Origin: Bedellia somnulentella
Lineage: Eukaryota > Arthropoda > Insecta > Lepidoptera > Bedelliidae
DNA length: 64,000 bases
Direction: 5' to 3'
NCBI GenBank assembly: GCA_963576735.1
Contig: OY755177.1
Span: 19,840,001-19,904,000, forward strand
Part shown: one piece after another, positions 30,066 through 39,611 of the stretch
Position numbering within the stretch: position 1 is the first letter of the stretch
Layout of the letters: each line of letters begins with the position of its first letter
Program-made: the position numbers and the translations under genes
The notes under the pieces: model-generated
What the model saw: only the letters and a program-made list of their open reading frames with translations
The model's database searches: none
What the model was told of the DNA's origin: nothing

Positions 30066-31392
30066 TTTCAAACTTATATTTACGCAAATAAAATATTTGT
30101 TCCTGGTCTTGATCTGTCTATTTGTTACTAATAGTACCTATTTATAAGTTTCATTTTCTTCGTATTTTTATTTTCATCCAGTCCCTTCCTTAACATTAAA
30201 CTAAATGTTTAGAAACCCATTTGACAATAGGTTTTAAAATAGTTGCAAATATGATAATGTTACGGACTTACATATAATTTCTATCACATCAATAAACTTT
30301 TATGATTGCCACTAAAATATGATTGAACCAAACTGTGTTCCATATTTTGGCAATATTTACACATGAAATGTCCCTTACCATTTACATACCTTACATAGAG
30401 TGTTTATAGGTATAACCTGAGAACTCGAGTTAAATATTGTTGAGAATTAATATTACCTTTCCTACCTTTTCAGAGATAATGAGAAATAATAAATTATCAC
30501 TTAGTTTATCTGTTCTCAAATTGTTAAAGATTATAATGAAATTCCGTCATACTTGATTACAAATATGGTAAAACCACTTGATGTCAACAAAATCCAGAGC
30601 TAATGGTTCACACACTAATCGAGTTTTCACAAGATGCTGATCTACAACAAACATTGTATCGCAACATCACAACCCGCGGTTTCAGTCCCTTCCTTTCACT
30701 GCTAATTATGTGTGAGTAAGTTGACTAGATCGATATTTGGGTGAGCTTTGTAATAGTGTTAAACTTGAATAAAACCGTATTAGAAATTACCGAAACTTTA
30801 TATAAGTTGGTTTAAAATTTTATCTCCATCTACAAACAGTTACATTCTTGACCATTAATCCCAAAAAAAGGTAGCCAGTGATTCAGAATTTAAACTGAGT
30901 GTGTAGCAGATTTTTAAATATAAGATGTATGGTGATGGGTGCCCGCTACATCTCCCTCATTTAAGAAGACCCAATACCATACTCATTTCAAAACACTCAA
31001 TACCCTAAGGCATCTCATTTGACACCCGAGGACAAAATAGTTTATTGCTATTCATCGCCAACAAACCATTTAGCATATAAAAGCCTACCTTCTCTTAACA
31101 GCATAATTCTCCCAGATAAGGTTAAATTATAACACGAACAATCAACATGATAAAGAAGAAATACGATGAGAGCACTTCTATTGTATTCAGTATCATGTAT
31201 CCAGGATAACTATTGTTAATCGTACCTAGAACCTTTACACGTTGTTGAAGGAGATTCTTATCTCTGCATGGAAAATGTGACATTTGTATCAGTAGCTAGA
31301 ATGTTCAGCAGTTCTAAATTCTTTATTAGCTCACAATGCGCTTCATTAAGAACTTTATCATAATACATCACAATAGAACTCAAAGATTCGAC
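30066..31392. other. Stretch without recognised gene
   Basis: AT-rich. A heavily diverged family B-like stretch is possible at 30835-30975 (ggtagccagtgattcag, gtgatgggtgcccgctacat). Nothing else recognised. Confidence 0.4.
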
Positions 31393-31695
31393 TCAAACGT
31401 TCACGCCGTATGTCTCCGAAGGGGTTGGCAGAGGCACTAATACTTCAAGCATTAGGTGATATTATCACCTGGTGTTCAAAGTACCTGGATAGTGTACTCA
31501 CATGATAAGAAGCAGGCCTATTGCCGTTTTTACGAATACACTGTCACAACCTACATATGGGTTTCCTCACGATGTTTTCCCTCACCGTTAACAACCATGA
31601 TAAATTAACCACACGTATGACACTAGCAAGCGTGATAGCTCAACGACTAGTGTTCAAATCCCGGGTCGGGCCTACACCAATTTGTCTTTTCTAGT
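31393..31695. repeat. SINE family A, inverted composite with head on other strand
   Basis: 31393-31618 is the family A body in antisense (GTTCACGCCG..., ACGATGTTTTCCCTCACCGT). From 31627 the tRNA-like head appears in sense orientation: gcgtgatagctcaacgac, then gttcaaatcccgggtcgggc and ctacaccaatttgtc. The head lacks the normal A-to-B box interval. A simple SINE has both parts on one strand. Confidence 0.75.
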
Positions 31696-31970
31696 AATAT
31701 TCATTATTAAAGAAAATAAAATAAACGGAGCAACGCCCAAGGTCACAACAGAGTATTTAAGCTCTGAATTTTCTTTTAAAGGCTTTTTGGGGTTGCAAGA
31801 GACGTAAAAGGGGAAACAAACAGAAGAGATTGGTTTTCTCATTTGTTTTCCAGGTTGGTTTGAGTTGAGATGAGTTTCCCATGAGCTCACTCCCACCAGT
31901 CTGCCTAGATTACAAAATTTCATTAAAACTCAGGATTTTAAACCTAATAGCCGGTATGGACAGCTAAGCA

Positions 31971-32455
31971 TAAAGCGCCGGATACACTAGGGAACATTTT
32001 GTCCCGCAACATGACGCGCAACACTTAATATACGTGACGCTGCAACGTTGCATATTGTCCCGCCGCAACAAGTCTCACGACATTTTACGTGACGCGGGGC
32101 ATGTTGCTTGCTCCCGCCTCGTGAGCGGGCGCACGAGTCCCGCGTCAGTGTCGCGTCGCGCCATTTGTCGCCGAGTGTAGTCGCGTACGCAACGTGCCTA
32201 TTAACTGTTCTTTCTCGTTGTAGTAAGAAATTCCGCATCCACCACCTTCTTTTTCTCTTACTTTTCAACACACTCGATATAATTACTGTTATGTATTTAA
32301 TGCAGCACTAATAGCCACAACCTCCTCGGGCGACATTTCTACAAACACTGACTAGTGTGGCCGCGACATGTTCCACGGCATGTTCCACGTAGTAGTTGAG
32401 GAACATGTTCCGCAACATGTTGCTCCATTTGCCCCCTAGTGTATCCCAGGCTTTA
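31971..32455 (-). mobile_element. PIF/Harbinger deletion derivative
   Basis: 485 bp with imperfect terminal inverted repeats: TAAAGCGCCGGATACACTAG on the left and, on the opposite strand, TAAAGCCTGGGATACACTAG on the right, each followed by GG(G) and a region with GCAACATG. The interior minus-strand frame (32271-31987) begins with a run including KSKRKRRWWMRNFLLQRE, the basic-WW motif found at the N-terminus of HARBI1-type nucleases. The catalytic domain is absent. The target duplication could not be fixed with confidence. GC content is well above the flanks. Confidence 0.7.
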
Positions 32456-33203
32456 CATTATTATATATCTGCCAATAGATAAAAAAACGCTACGATTAAT
32501 ATCTTAAGCTTCTTAATGGTAATATAGAAAGAATGCTGCTACAGCAATAAATATTTCATCACATTTACCCTTTCAATTTTCAAAATTGTTGAGTTAATGT
32601 GAATAAAAAACTTCTGGCTACCCTTTCACGATTCAAGTAATGTTTATAAGTAAGTAGTAATAAAAATATAAGTTCCACAAAGCTGTTCCAACTCCGCCCG
32701 GCAATCAAAGCCCGGTCAAGAGCCGCCAACGTACTACTTATGAGTTTAATTAAAACTAGTGCTGAAACTCCGCCCGCGCAAACTAAGCGCTCTCTAGCAG
32801 TGCTACGGCCATCCCTCTTGTCTTTGTTAATGTGGCGTCGAGATGATGGATAGCTCGTGTTTATTAGCTACCATGTTGTCGCCGCTTAATGAGGTCGTTT
32901 GAAATGAGAAAGAATGGCTAGGTGTGATTTGGCAGCAAATCTCAATATAAATAATTGTTGACTTCCGAGTGTTTAGCACGGGGTAGCATCTGATTTCAAA
33001 CCGACTTAAAACGTGGAGGCTGAACGAGCAATGTTGTATAATTATATATACTCATTCCAATTATAAATTATCTTTCATTATAAGGCCAAGGCCCGGTAAC
33101 CCAATTGAATTACAAAAAGGTGATTATCGTTTTTGAAACATTACAAAAATATGTATGAAATACCTAGATGGCACGATGTAAAGCGTGTTTAATAATAAAA
33201 GAC
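32456..33203. other. Gene-free stretch with GC-rich core
   Basis: No coding region seen. 32690-32900 is richer in GC than its surroundings and non-repetitive (ccgcccggcaatcaaagccc, actccgcccgcgcaaac), which would suit a regulatory element; this is inference only. Confidence 0.35.
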
Positions 33204-33400
33204 CGTGATAGCTCAGCGGGTAGAGCAACCGCCTTTTATGCAATAAGGCGTGGGTTCAAATCCCGGGTCGGGCTAACACCTATTTCTCTTTTGTGAACTC
33301 ATATGTGTGGTTAATTTATCATGGTTGTTAACGGTGAGGGAAAATATCGTGACAAAACCCACTTGGCTAAGTTCTACGTAGTCGTGTGACAATGTATTTA
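33204..33400 (+). mobile_element. SINE family A, 3'-truncated
   Basis: Good tRNA-like head: GTGATAGCTCAGCGGGTAGA (A box) and GGGTTCAAATCCCGGG (B box), with a hyphenated ccgcctt...aaggcg anticodon-arm-like pairing, then the family body up to gtgacaatgtattt. This copy has the best-preserved internal promoter of the family here. It ends against another tRNA-like fragment at 33405. Confidence 0.78.
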
Positions 33401-33404
33401 GGCT

Positions 33405-33450
33405 TTGTTTTGTGGGTTCGAGTCCCGCTCGTGTCGAAATTTTTATGCAT
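33405..33450 (+). repeat. tRNA-like fragment, family F
   Basis: B-box-containing TGGGTTCGAGTCCCGCTCGT followed by GTCGAAATTTTT, the same B box plus tail combination as at 41870-41982 and 42605-42700. The A-box half is missing. Confidence 0.55.
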
Positions 33451-33629
33451 TAATTTGCATAATTGATTAGTGACAGTGTGTTTGTTCAAAAAGGCGAAAT
33501 ATTCCACTATCACGTGAGTAAACTTTCTAGCAAAACGTTGGTACGGTTTGGTTGTCACACGAAATGTTGTTAGTTTAGCTGTGTTATGTCGGTTTGAAAA
33601 ACATTAACCATTTTCTCCCGCGCGTAAGA

Positions 33630-33745
33630 GACGATTTAGCGTGTCACCAACAACATTTATTTTACAATCTTTCCCCTCAAGATTCCTAATTTGATGCAAA
33701 TGACCTCTAGGTAACCTTTCTCGGGCTTTATATTTGTGAGTACAT
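33630..33745 (+). repeat. Family B fragment, diverged
   Basis: gtcaccaacaacatttattt then ctaggtaacctttctcgggc and tttgtgagtacatgtat follow family B order with many changes. Confidence 0.45.
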
Positions 33746-34145
33746 GTATATATAGTTTCAAAATAATACATATCTTGTTAAGGGCTTTAATTTTTTTTAT
33801 TATTTCGTTTTAATGAAATAAAAACAAATGGGATTTCAGTCATTTATTATGATCATTTTGCAACAAACCTATTAATTAATTTTGATGACCTATCCACAAT
33901 TACCTTATTCTATATGTATTTGAACAGTAAGTTCAAAGCAGTAAGTTCTTAAAGTAAACACTATTCTTTATGTTACCTGCAATTTAAAATAATTGGATTA
34001 CTTTGTAGAATCTGGTCTAGTTTAGAACGTTATTGAGCGAATAATTTAGACTAGAGTATCGTTTAAAAGCAAGTACAGTGGCCGCGAGGGTGTCTTAACG
34101 GGTGATATACAGCGCAACAACTTCCACACTTATTTCGCATCTTAA

Positions 34146-34677
34146 AAAACCGACTTCATAGAAAAACAACCGAAAATAAACAATCTAGTACTAAAAAGTA
34201 CGAAATAAGTTTTTTAATTGAATATGAGTACTGTGATTGATACCTTAGCAATTTCTTTATTCCACACGCGTCAGTTCAACCTACCTAAATCTTAAAATTC
34301 TCTTAAATTAATTTGTGAGCCGGTGCCAGCCTCGATGATTATTGATAATAAGAAGTGTGTATTTCGCACTTCATATACATGTAAAATGTAGGGTACCTTG
34401 TAGTTGTAGGGTAAATTGATTTTTGTACGATATAATATTTTTTAGATTGTAATAATCAGAGATAGATAGCAGGGTGAATTTACTTTTGTTTGTCTGGCAC
34501 CGACTCAAAAATTAATTTACGAGAATTGTAATATTTAGGTAGGTTGAACTGACGCGTGTGGAATAAAGAAATTGCTAAGGTATCAATCACAGTACTCATA
34601 TTCAATTAAAAAACTTATTTCGTACTTTTTAGTACTAGATTGTTTATTTTCGGTTGTTTTTCTATGAAGACGGTTTT
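34146..34677. mobile_element. Foldback element with 184-bp inverted repeats
   Basis: Left arm 34146-34329 and right arm 34494-34677 are inverted copies with only a few differences, separated by 164 bases. Outer ends begin AAAACCGACTTCATAG and AAAACCGTCTTCATAG (opposite strand). No coding capacity. The outer 'aaccgacttc' word also ends the repeat at 35330-35590 (gaagtcggtt), so both may belong to one superfamily of non-autonomous DNA transposons. Superfamily not determined. Confidence 0.85.
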
Positions 34678-34892
34678 CTTTTTGTTAAAAATTATTTTAT
34701 TTTACGAGTTTTAGAGATGGGTAGACCTGGCAAAATGCCTCTCGGATGAGGAAGCGACAATTACTGTATTATTCTTCGTATTTCCGGTATTTCTATTATA
34801 GTTCGATATTAAATAGGCTCAACCATATGTAACCTTACATTGTTCTTAAAATCCTTCGAAAGGCGATGGTCTTCAATTCTACATCTCAAGAA

Positions 34893-35073
34893 AGACTCAA
34901 ACGCTCACGCCGAATATCCCTGAAGGAGTTAGCAGAGGTAGTAATACTTCTGAATATCACGTGACATTGTCACCTGTTGTTCAGAGTACCCACGATTTAT
35001 TAGGCAGTGTTCTCACGTTATACAGGGCAGGCCTATCGGCGTTTTGAACAAATACACTGTCACATAATTGTGA
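34893..35073 (-). repeat. SINE family A, headless fragment
   Basis: Reverse body: ctcacgccgaatatccctga, tatcacgtgacattgtcacc, tctcacgttatacagg, aatacactgtcacata. The match stops where gtttcgaccg begins, a junction with the next repeat. Confidence 0.7.
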
Positions 35074-35074
35074 G

Positions 35075-35590
35075 TTTCGACCGTCCCCTCGATTTCCTGG
35101 GATGCCATCATCAGATCCTGGTCTCATGGTACTTTCTCGGTAACAATAACATAACAAAAGAAATGTTTAGTGAACCTGTACTTCTCTTCATAAAAGCTAC
35201 GAAGAGGAGTATAAATCTATATAGAATGTGGAAAGAACTGTTTCCTTATACCTAGTGATTGAGGAATCACACCTTCTATATGATTGATCTTCTATCTAAT
35301 ATGATTTTCAGAAGCAAATGCCAATATAAGTTCAGAAAATATGTAAAACGCGGTACATTTGCCTATAAAATTTGAGGGTTCCCCTCGATTTCTCCAGGAT
35401 CCCATCATCAGACCCTGATATCCTCATCATGGTACCAATCCGGGAGTATCTTCTTTCGAATAAAAAAATAATAATCAAAATCGGTTCATAAATGGCGAAG
35501 TAATCGGCGAACAAACATAAAAAAAAAAAAATATATATACCGGTCGAATTGAGAACACTCCTTTTTTTGAAGTCGGTTAAAAATACGAGC
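35075..35590. repeat. Dispersed repeat, two partial units
   Basis: Both 35080-35150 and 35385-35450 carry CCCCTCGATTTC, then ggat(g/c)ccatcatcaga and ctggt/ctgat with tggtac. The second unit continues through ggcgaagtaatcggcg to ctccttttttt and GAAGTCGGTTAAAA at its right end (35568-35581). A widespread lepidopteran-type repeat by appearance; class not determined. Confidence 0.6.
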
Positions 35591-35799
35591 TATTATGAAC
35601 TCTATCTGTCTCTTTCTAGCAAAGGCGTAACAAGCAGGAGTTGGCTTGGCTTATACGAGAAAAGTTGGTTAGTTTGAAGAGGATTATTATTATTTCAGGC
35701 ATGAATTTTAGTTCCTCGTCTCTCCCATGGCCGAAAATGAAAATATAAATTTTAAATGGGAGAGGCGGTACTCCCCAACAAAAGCACAGTCGGTCGGGG

Positions 35800-38700
35800 T
35801 CAGGGAGTCAGGTTCAAGAACCGACGGACGATCCGAGCCGTATCGAGCAGCACCGCTTTCTGCATTTGTGCTGGAACCGACACGCCACAGAAATCCAACC
35901 GCCTCAAGTTGGTCGCGAGGCTGGTTGGAATTAACCCGTTCGCGGACAAAACAATTGGGATAATTTCAGTCGAGGTCACACCCCACATATCGGTGATCTC
36001 GTGAGCCAGATCGAGATACTTCCGACGCTTCTCGGTTTCAGCTTTCACGAGACCCTCGTCATGCGGGATAGTGACATCCACTAGAAATACCCTCGACTGC
36101 GACCGATCCCACACCACGATATCAGGCTTATTCGCTAGAATAGTCCTGTCCGTGATAACGGATCGGTCCCAATAGATTTTGGCACGGTCGTTTTCTAGAA
36201 TTGGCTCCGGCAGATACTTGTAATACGGCAGCCTCTGTTGCAAGAGTCCGTATTTCAGAGCGAGCTCCTGATGCAGGATTTTGGCTGCTTGGTTGTGTCT
36301 GTGCAAGTACTCAGTGTTAGCAAGAGCCGAACAACCGGAAATAACATGCCTAAGTGACTCTCCGGGACGGCCACATGCTCGACAGATGTCTGTGGTACCG
36401 TCCTTTAGGATGTATTTCCGATAGTTCCGCGTCTTGATAACCCGGTCTTGTATTGCACAGACAAAACCTTCGGTTTCCCCAAAGAGGTCCCCGAAACGCA
36501 GCCAATGCAGGGAGGCTTTACGGTCCACGAAAGGTTCGTGAAGTACCTTGTAAAACCTCCCGTGCAGCTCCTTCTCTTTCCATACGGACTCCCGATCAGA
36601 GGTGCTAAGTACCTCCGGGGTTCGCCAATCCTGTGAGGCCAACGATAAGGGAGTCAGTCCTTTATCACTAGCGACCACCTCTCCCCGAATACTATCATCC
36701 GTCATCGTCAAAAAATTGTTTCTGAGGTTGCATACCTCGCGGTTGTGCATGGTTTTGGCACTCAAGAGGCCTCGACCACCACACTTCCGCGGGATATACA
36801 ATCTTATAACCGACGACCTCGGATGATGCATTCGATGAGAGGTCATCATCGTGCGGACTCGTCTGTCCAGAGCGTCGAGCTCGGTCTGAGTCCATCTGAG
36901 CACGCCAAATGTGTACATCAGTACAGGCATGACCCAGGAGTTAATGGCTCGGATCTTATTAACGCCTGACAAGTAGCTATTAAGCACACTTTTCAGGCGT
37001 TCATAAAACTCCTCGCAAACACCCTGTTTCACGTCTGCCACCTTCACACCGATGGTTTGTGACATGCCCAGATACCGGTATGTTTCAGCCTCGGAGAGTG
37101 CCCTCAAATGATTGGTGCCGACATCGACACCATCAGAGTGCACGACATGCCCCTTCTCAACATGAATGACCGCACACTTATCGACCCCGAGCTCCATCTT
37201 GACGGAACCACTGAAGTCGTTAGTGATAGTCAGTAGCTCCGCCAATCTGTCAGCCGTGGGGGCGTAAAGCTTCAGGTCATCCATGTAAAGGAGATGAGGC
37301 AAGCGTGGTCCGCCTCTCCGAAACTGAAAGCCCGTCCCCGAATTCTCCAAGAGTGTACTTAGAGGATTCAGGGCCAAGCAAAACCAAACTGGACTCAGGC
37401 AATCGCCCTGGAAAATCCCTCGCCTTATATCAATTTGGTCATCCGCGTCCGTCATCCGCTGACCGTCTAAACTCAGGATCGTTCTCCAGCACCCCATACA
37501 CTGCCCGAGGAAGTGTCGAACTGTACTATCAATTTTGTACAGCTCGAGGACCCTCATGAGCCATGTATGAGGTACCGAATCGAACGCCTTCCTGTAGTCT
37601 ATCCAGCCAGCGGAGAAGTTCCGACGGTTGCGTTTGACCAGTTGGCCTACGACCGCGTCGATGAGGAGCAGCTCCTTGCTACCGCGACTACCGCCCCTAC
37701 ATCCGTTCTGAGCTCCAGAGATCACATTGTTATCAACAATGTGTTGAGTAATCTTGGAGCTCAGAACGGATGTCAAGGTCTTGTAAATTGTACAAAGACA
37801 AGTAATGGGGCGGTATTGTGATGGATCCGCGGTAGCATCGCTCTTTGGAGCTAAATGAGTGACCCCAGTAGTTAAGAAGTTCGGGAGCGTCCCACTCTCG
37901 AGGGCGCTTTGGAACTGACGGGCGAGAGTAGCGTGACAGCGCGTGAACCCCTTCAACCAGTAATGGTGCAATCCGTCCGGCCCCGGACTTTTCCAGTTCG
38001 GAGCCTTACGGATCGCAGCCACCACATCCTCCTCGGATATGTTGACGGGGTTCATGGGCGCTATGGGCTCGCACGCTCCCTCGACCGCCTCGAACCATCG
38101 GCCCTCTTCGTGATCAACAGGCAGCGACCAAAGCCCACGCCAAAAGGCAACTACGTCGGCTTTTTCCGGTCGCTGACCCGTCGAAACCACATCGGGACGC
38201 TCCAAAGTTCTGTAGAACTTCTTCTGGTCACTCATGAAGAGACGATTCTGTTGGTACCTCTTTACCCTTTCAGAATATCGCCTAATTCGCTTACCCCAAG
38301 CAGCGATCTTCTGCTTCAGATCATCGATGCGCTCCACCAGTCTACAGGCAAACTCCGGTGAGTTGTCAAAGACATTCTCACCAGGGAATGCCTCCCTGAC
38401 GAAGCGCACCACCCTCGGCCTATTGTTGCCTGATCTGAAGCTGGTCAGTTTGCCGATGAGGACCCTGGCCCTTGTGATACGGCTTTCAATCCGCCTCATC
38501 CAGGCTGGTCTAGTTCTAGTCCTGGGACTAGTACTGCCAGCCTGGCGGGAGCCACCAGCTCTTGTTGGCGGCATCCTGACGCCGACAAATTGACAAACTG
38601 TCATTGCGGCGCCAAAGAGAATTGAATCCGTATCCCAAAGGTCCATGCTGCTCTCTAAAAATGAGGGCAGCATGTTATTGACGGCCTCAACGACATCCCG

Positions 38701-39402
38701 AACCTTGATGCTGAGAGGAACTCGGGGCAGCCTTGGCCTCCTTTCGAGAGGCACTTGGCGATATTCCAGAATCGTCTCTTCGAGTGCGCTCCTCACCAAA
38801 TCCAAATCCAGGGAGACTGTTCCCCAATCGCTTTCCGCACCACCCACATCCGGCAGGTTAGCAATTGGCTCCCTCCGTACTTCCCGTTCAGGGACTGGAG
38901 GGAGAACCTGCAAAGGTGGCTCTTCGTCTAGCGGGGGAACAGCCTCGCGTCGCAATTGTTCGAGTTCGGTAGTGCTAAAAAGTTCTGAGCGCTGTATGTA
39001 CCGAACTCGATCCGCCAGGTTTTGTTCTGTGACGGTCAAATTGGGCTCCAGCCGCAGAAATTCGCGGTACATTGCTGCCCGATAACCCGTCCTTCCAGTT
39101 CTTGAACCCGAGGCCCTAAGATAGGCCCGCATGGCATTTCTATTCATATCGACCGTCCATGCCATGCGGCGCCTTGTTCCACCAGCGGCGGGCACCGATT
39201 GCTGGGACTGAGTTGCCTCAGTCCCAACCGATGCCAAGCCATCTGGTGGCTGAGGTGATCGCGCAGACATACCAGGTGGTCGGGCCAGTCTGCGGCGGCT
39301 GGGGGACCGCATGCTGCCACGTCCAGCCCCAGCTCCAGACGCGCCCCAGCGATAGCCCCTGGGAAGCGGCCCTATTCGCTCATCGTTTCTATTCTCTGCC
39401 AT
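35800..39402 (-). CDS. Dong/R4 LINE ORF: RT plus restriction-like endonuclease
   Basis: 1,200 residues from the ATG at 39402, no break. The N-terminal third is Arg/Pro-rich and of unclear function. The RT starts around residue 440 (KAPNWKSPGPDGLHHYWLKG), has GWIDYRKAFDSVPH, the RRGIFQGDCLSPVWF motif and YMDD (706-709). It is followed by a CCHC finger (C1007-C1010-H1019-C1024) and a restriction-like endonuclease domain with KPDIVVWD (D1094) and FLVDVTIP (D1109), the arrangement of R2/R4-type LINEs. The endonuclease nicks a specific target and RT primes from the nick. All landmark residues are present, so activity is plausible. The codons are notably GC-rich against the AT-rich flanks, as usual for recently arrived elements. 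Confidence 0.92.
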   Translation of the reverse strand: MAENRNDERIGPLPRGYRWGASGAGAGRGSMRSPSRRRLARPPGMSARSPQPPDGLASVGTEATQSQQSVPAAGGTRRRMAWTVDMNRNAMRAYLRASGSRTGRTGYRAAMYREFLRLEPNLTVTEQNLADRVRYIQRSELFSTTELEQLRREAVPPLDEEPPLQVLPPVPEREVRREPIANLPDVGGAESDWGTVSLDLDLVRSALEETILEYRQVPLERRPRLPRVPLSIKVRDVVEAVNNMLPSFLESSMDLWDTDSILFGAAMTVCQFVGVRMPPTRAGGSRQAGSTSPRTRTRPAWMRRIESRITRARVLIGKLTSFRSGNNRPRVVRFVREAFPGENVFDNSPEFACRLVERIDDLKQKIAAWGKRIRRYSERVKRYQQNRLFMSDQKKFYRTLERPDVVSTGQRPEKADVVAFWRGLWSLPVDHEEGRWFEAVEGACEPIAPMNPVNISEEDVVAAIRKAPNWKSPGPDGLHHYWLKGFTRCHATLARQFQSALESGTLPNFLTTGVTHLAPKSDATADPSQYRPITCLCTIYKTLTSVLSSKITQHIVDNNVISGAQNGCRGGSRGSKELLLIDAVVGQLVKRNRRNFSAGWIDYRKAFDSVPHTWLMRVLELYKIDSTVRHFLGQCMGCWRTILSLDGQRMTDADDQIDIRRGIFQGDCLSPVWFCLALNPLSTLLENSGTGFQFRRGGPRLPHLLYMDDLKLYAPTADRLAELLTITNDFSGSVKMELGVDKCAVIHVEKGHVVHSDGVDVGTNHLRALSEAETYRYLGMSQTIGVKVADVKQGVCEEFYERLKSVLNSYLSGVNKIRAINSWVMPVLMYTFGVLRWTQTELDALDRRVRTMMTSHRMHHPRSSVIRLYIPRKCGGRGLLSAKTMHNREVCNLRNNFLTMTDDSIRGEVVASDKGLTPLSLASQDWRTPEVLSTSDRESVWKEKELHGRFYKVLHEPFVDRKASLHWLRFGDLFGETEGFVCAIQDRVIKTRNYRKYILKDGTTDICRACGRPGESLRHVISGCSALANTEYLHRHNQAAKILHQELALKYGLLQQRLPYYKYLPEPILENDRAKIYWDRSVITDRTILANKPDIVVWDRSQSRVFLVDVTIPHDEGLVKAETEKRRKYLDLAHEITDMWGVTSTEIIPIVLSANGLIPTSLATNLRRLDFCGVSVPAQMQKAVLLDTARIVRRFLNLTP

Positions 39403-39531
39403 TTTACGATGAGCGAAGATTCACCCGGGGTTTCACTCACTTGCCCCGGGGAGACCGTTATTGCTCTATTTTGCGCTGAGACCAGTTTGTAGACACGGTC
39501 AACACCTACAAACTCAAGCGCTGACTATTTG

Positions 39532-39583
39532 CATTGCTGGAATGGCAAGCTGGTAAAAATGTCATCCTGCCATTCCAACAATG
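39532..39583 (-). promoter_or_regulatory. Hairpin in Dong 5' UTR
   Basis: 39532-39547 and 39568-39583 pair as a 16-bp stem with one G-U in the RNA (CATTGTTGGAATGGCA against TGCCATTCCAGCAATG) and a 20-base loop. It starts about 29 bases from the element's 5' end. A shorter GC-rich hairpin (GGCG...CGCC with GGG...CCC inside) lies at the very end (39585-39611). Function unknown. Confidence 0.65.
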
Positions 39584-39611
39584 GGCGGTGGGGTCGTCAC
39601 ATCCCTACGCC

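Larger units (their letters stand above)
35695..39611 (-). mobile_element. Dong/R4-clade LINE, full length, in (TAA)n
   Basis: Single-ORF LINE of about 3.9 kb on the minus strand: 5' UTR of about 209 bases (39403-39611), ORF 39402-35800, 3' UTR of about 105 bases. On both sides it meets TAA repeats (minus-strand sense): 39612-39642 upstream and 35683-35694 downstream. Dong elements are known to use (TAA)n targets, so target, architecture and protein agree. The upstream TAA tract is the tail of another LINE (39612-41058). Confidence 0.9.

Noticed and set aside
39585..39611. HDV-like ribozyme at the Dong 5' end
   Set aside because: The short hairpin there does not provide the nested double-pseudoknot pairings; I could not assign P1 to P4, so no ribozyme is claimed.
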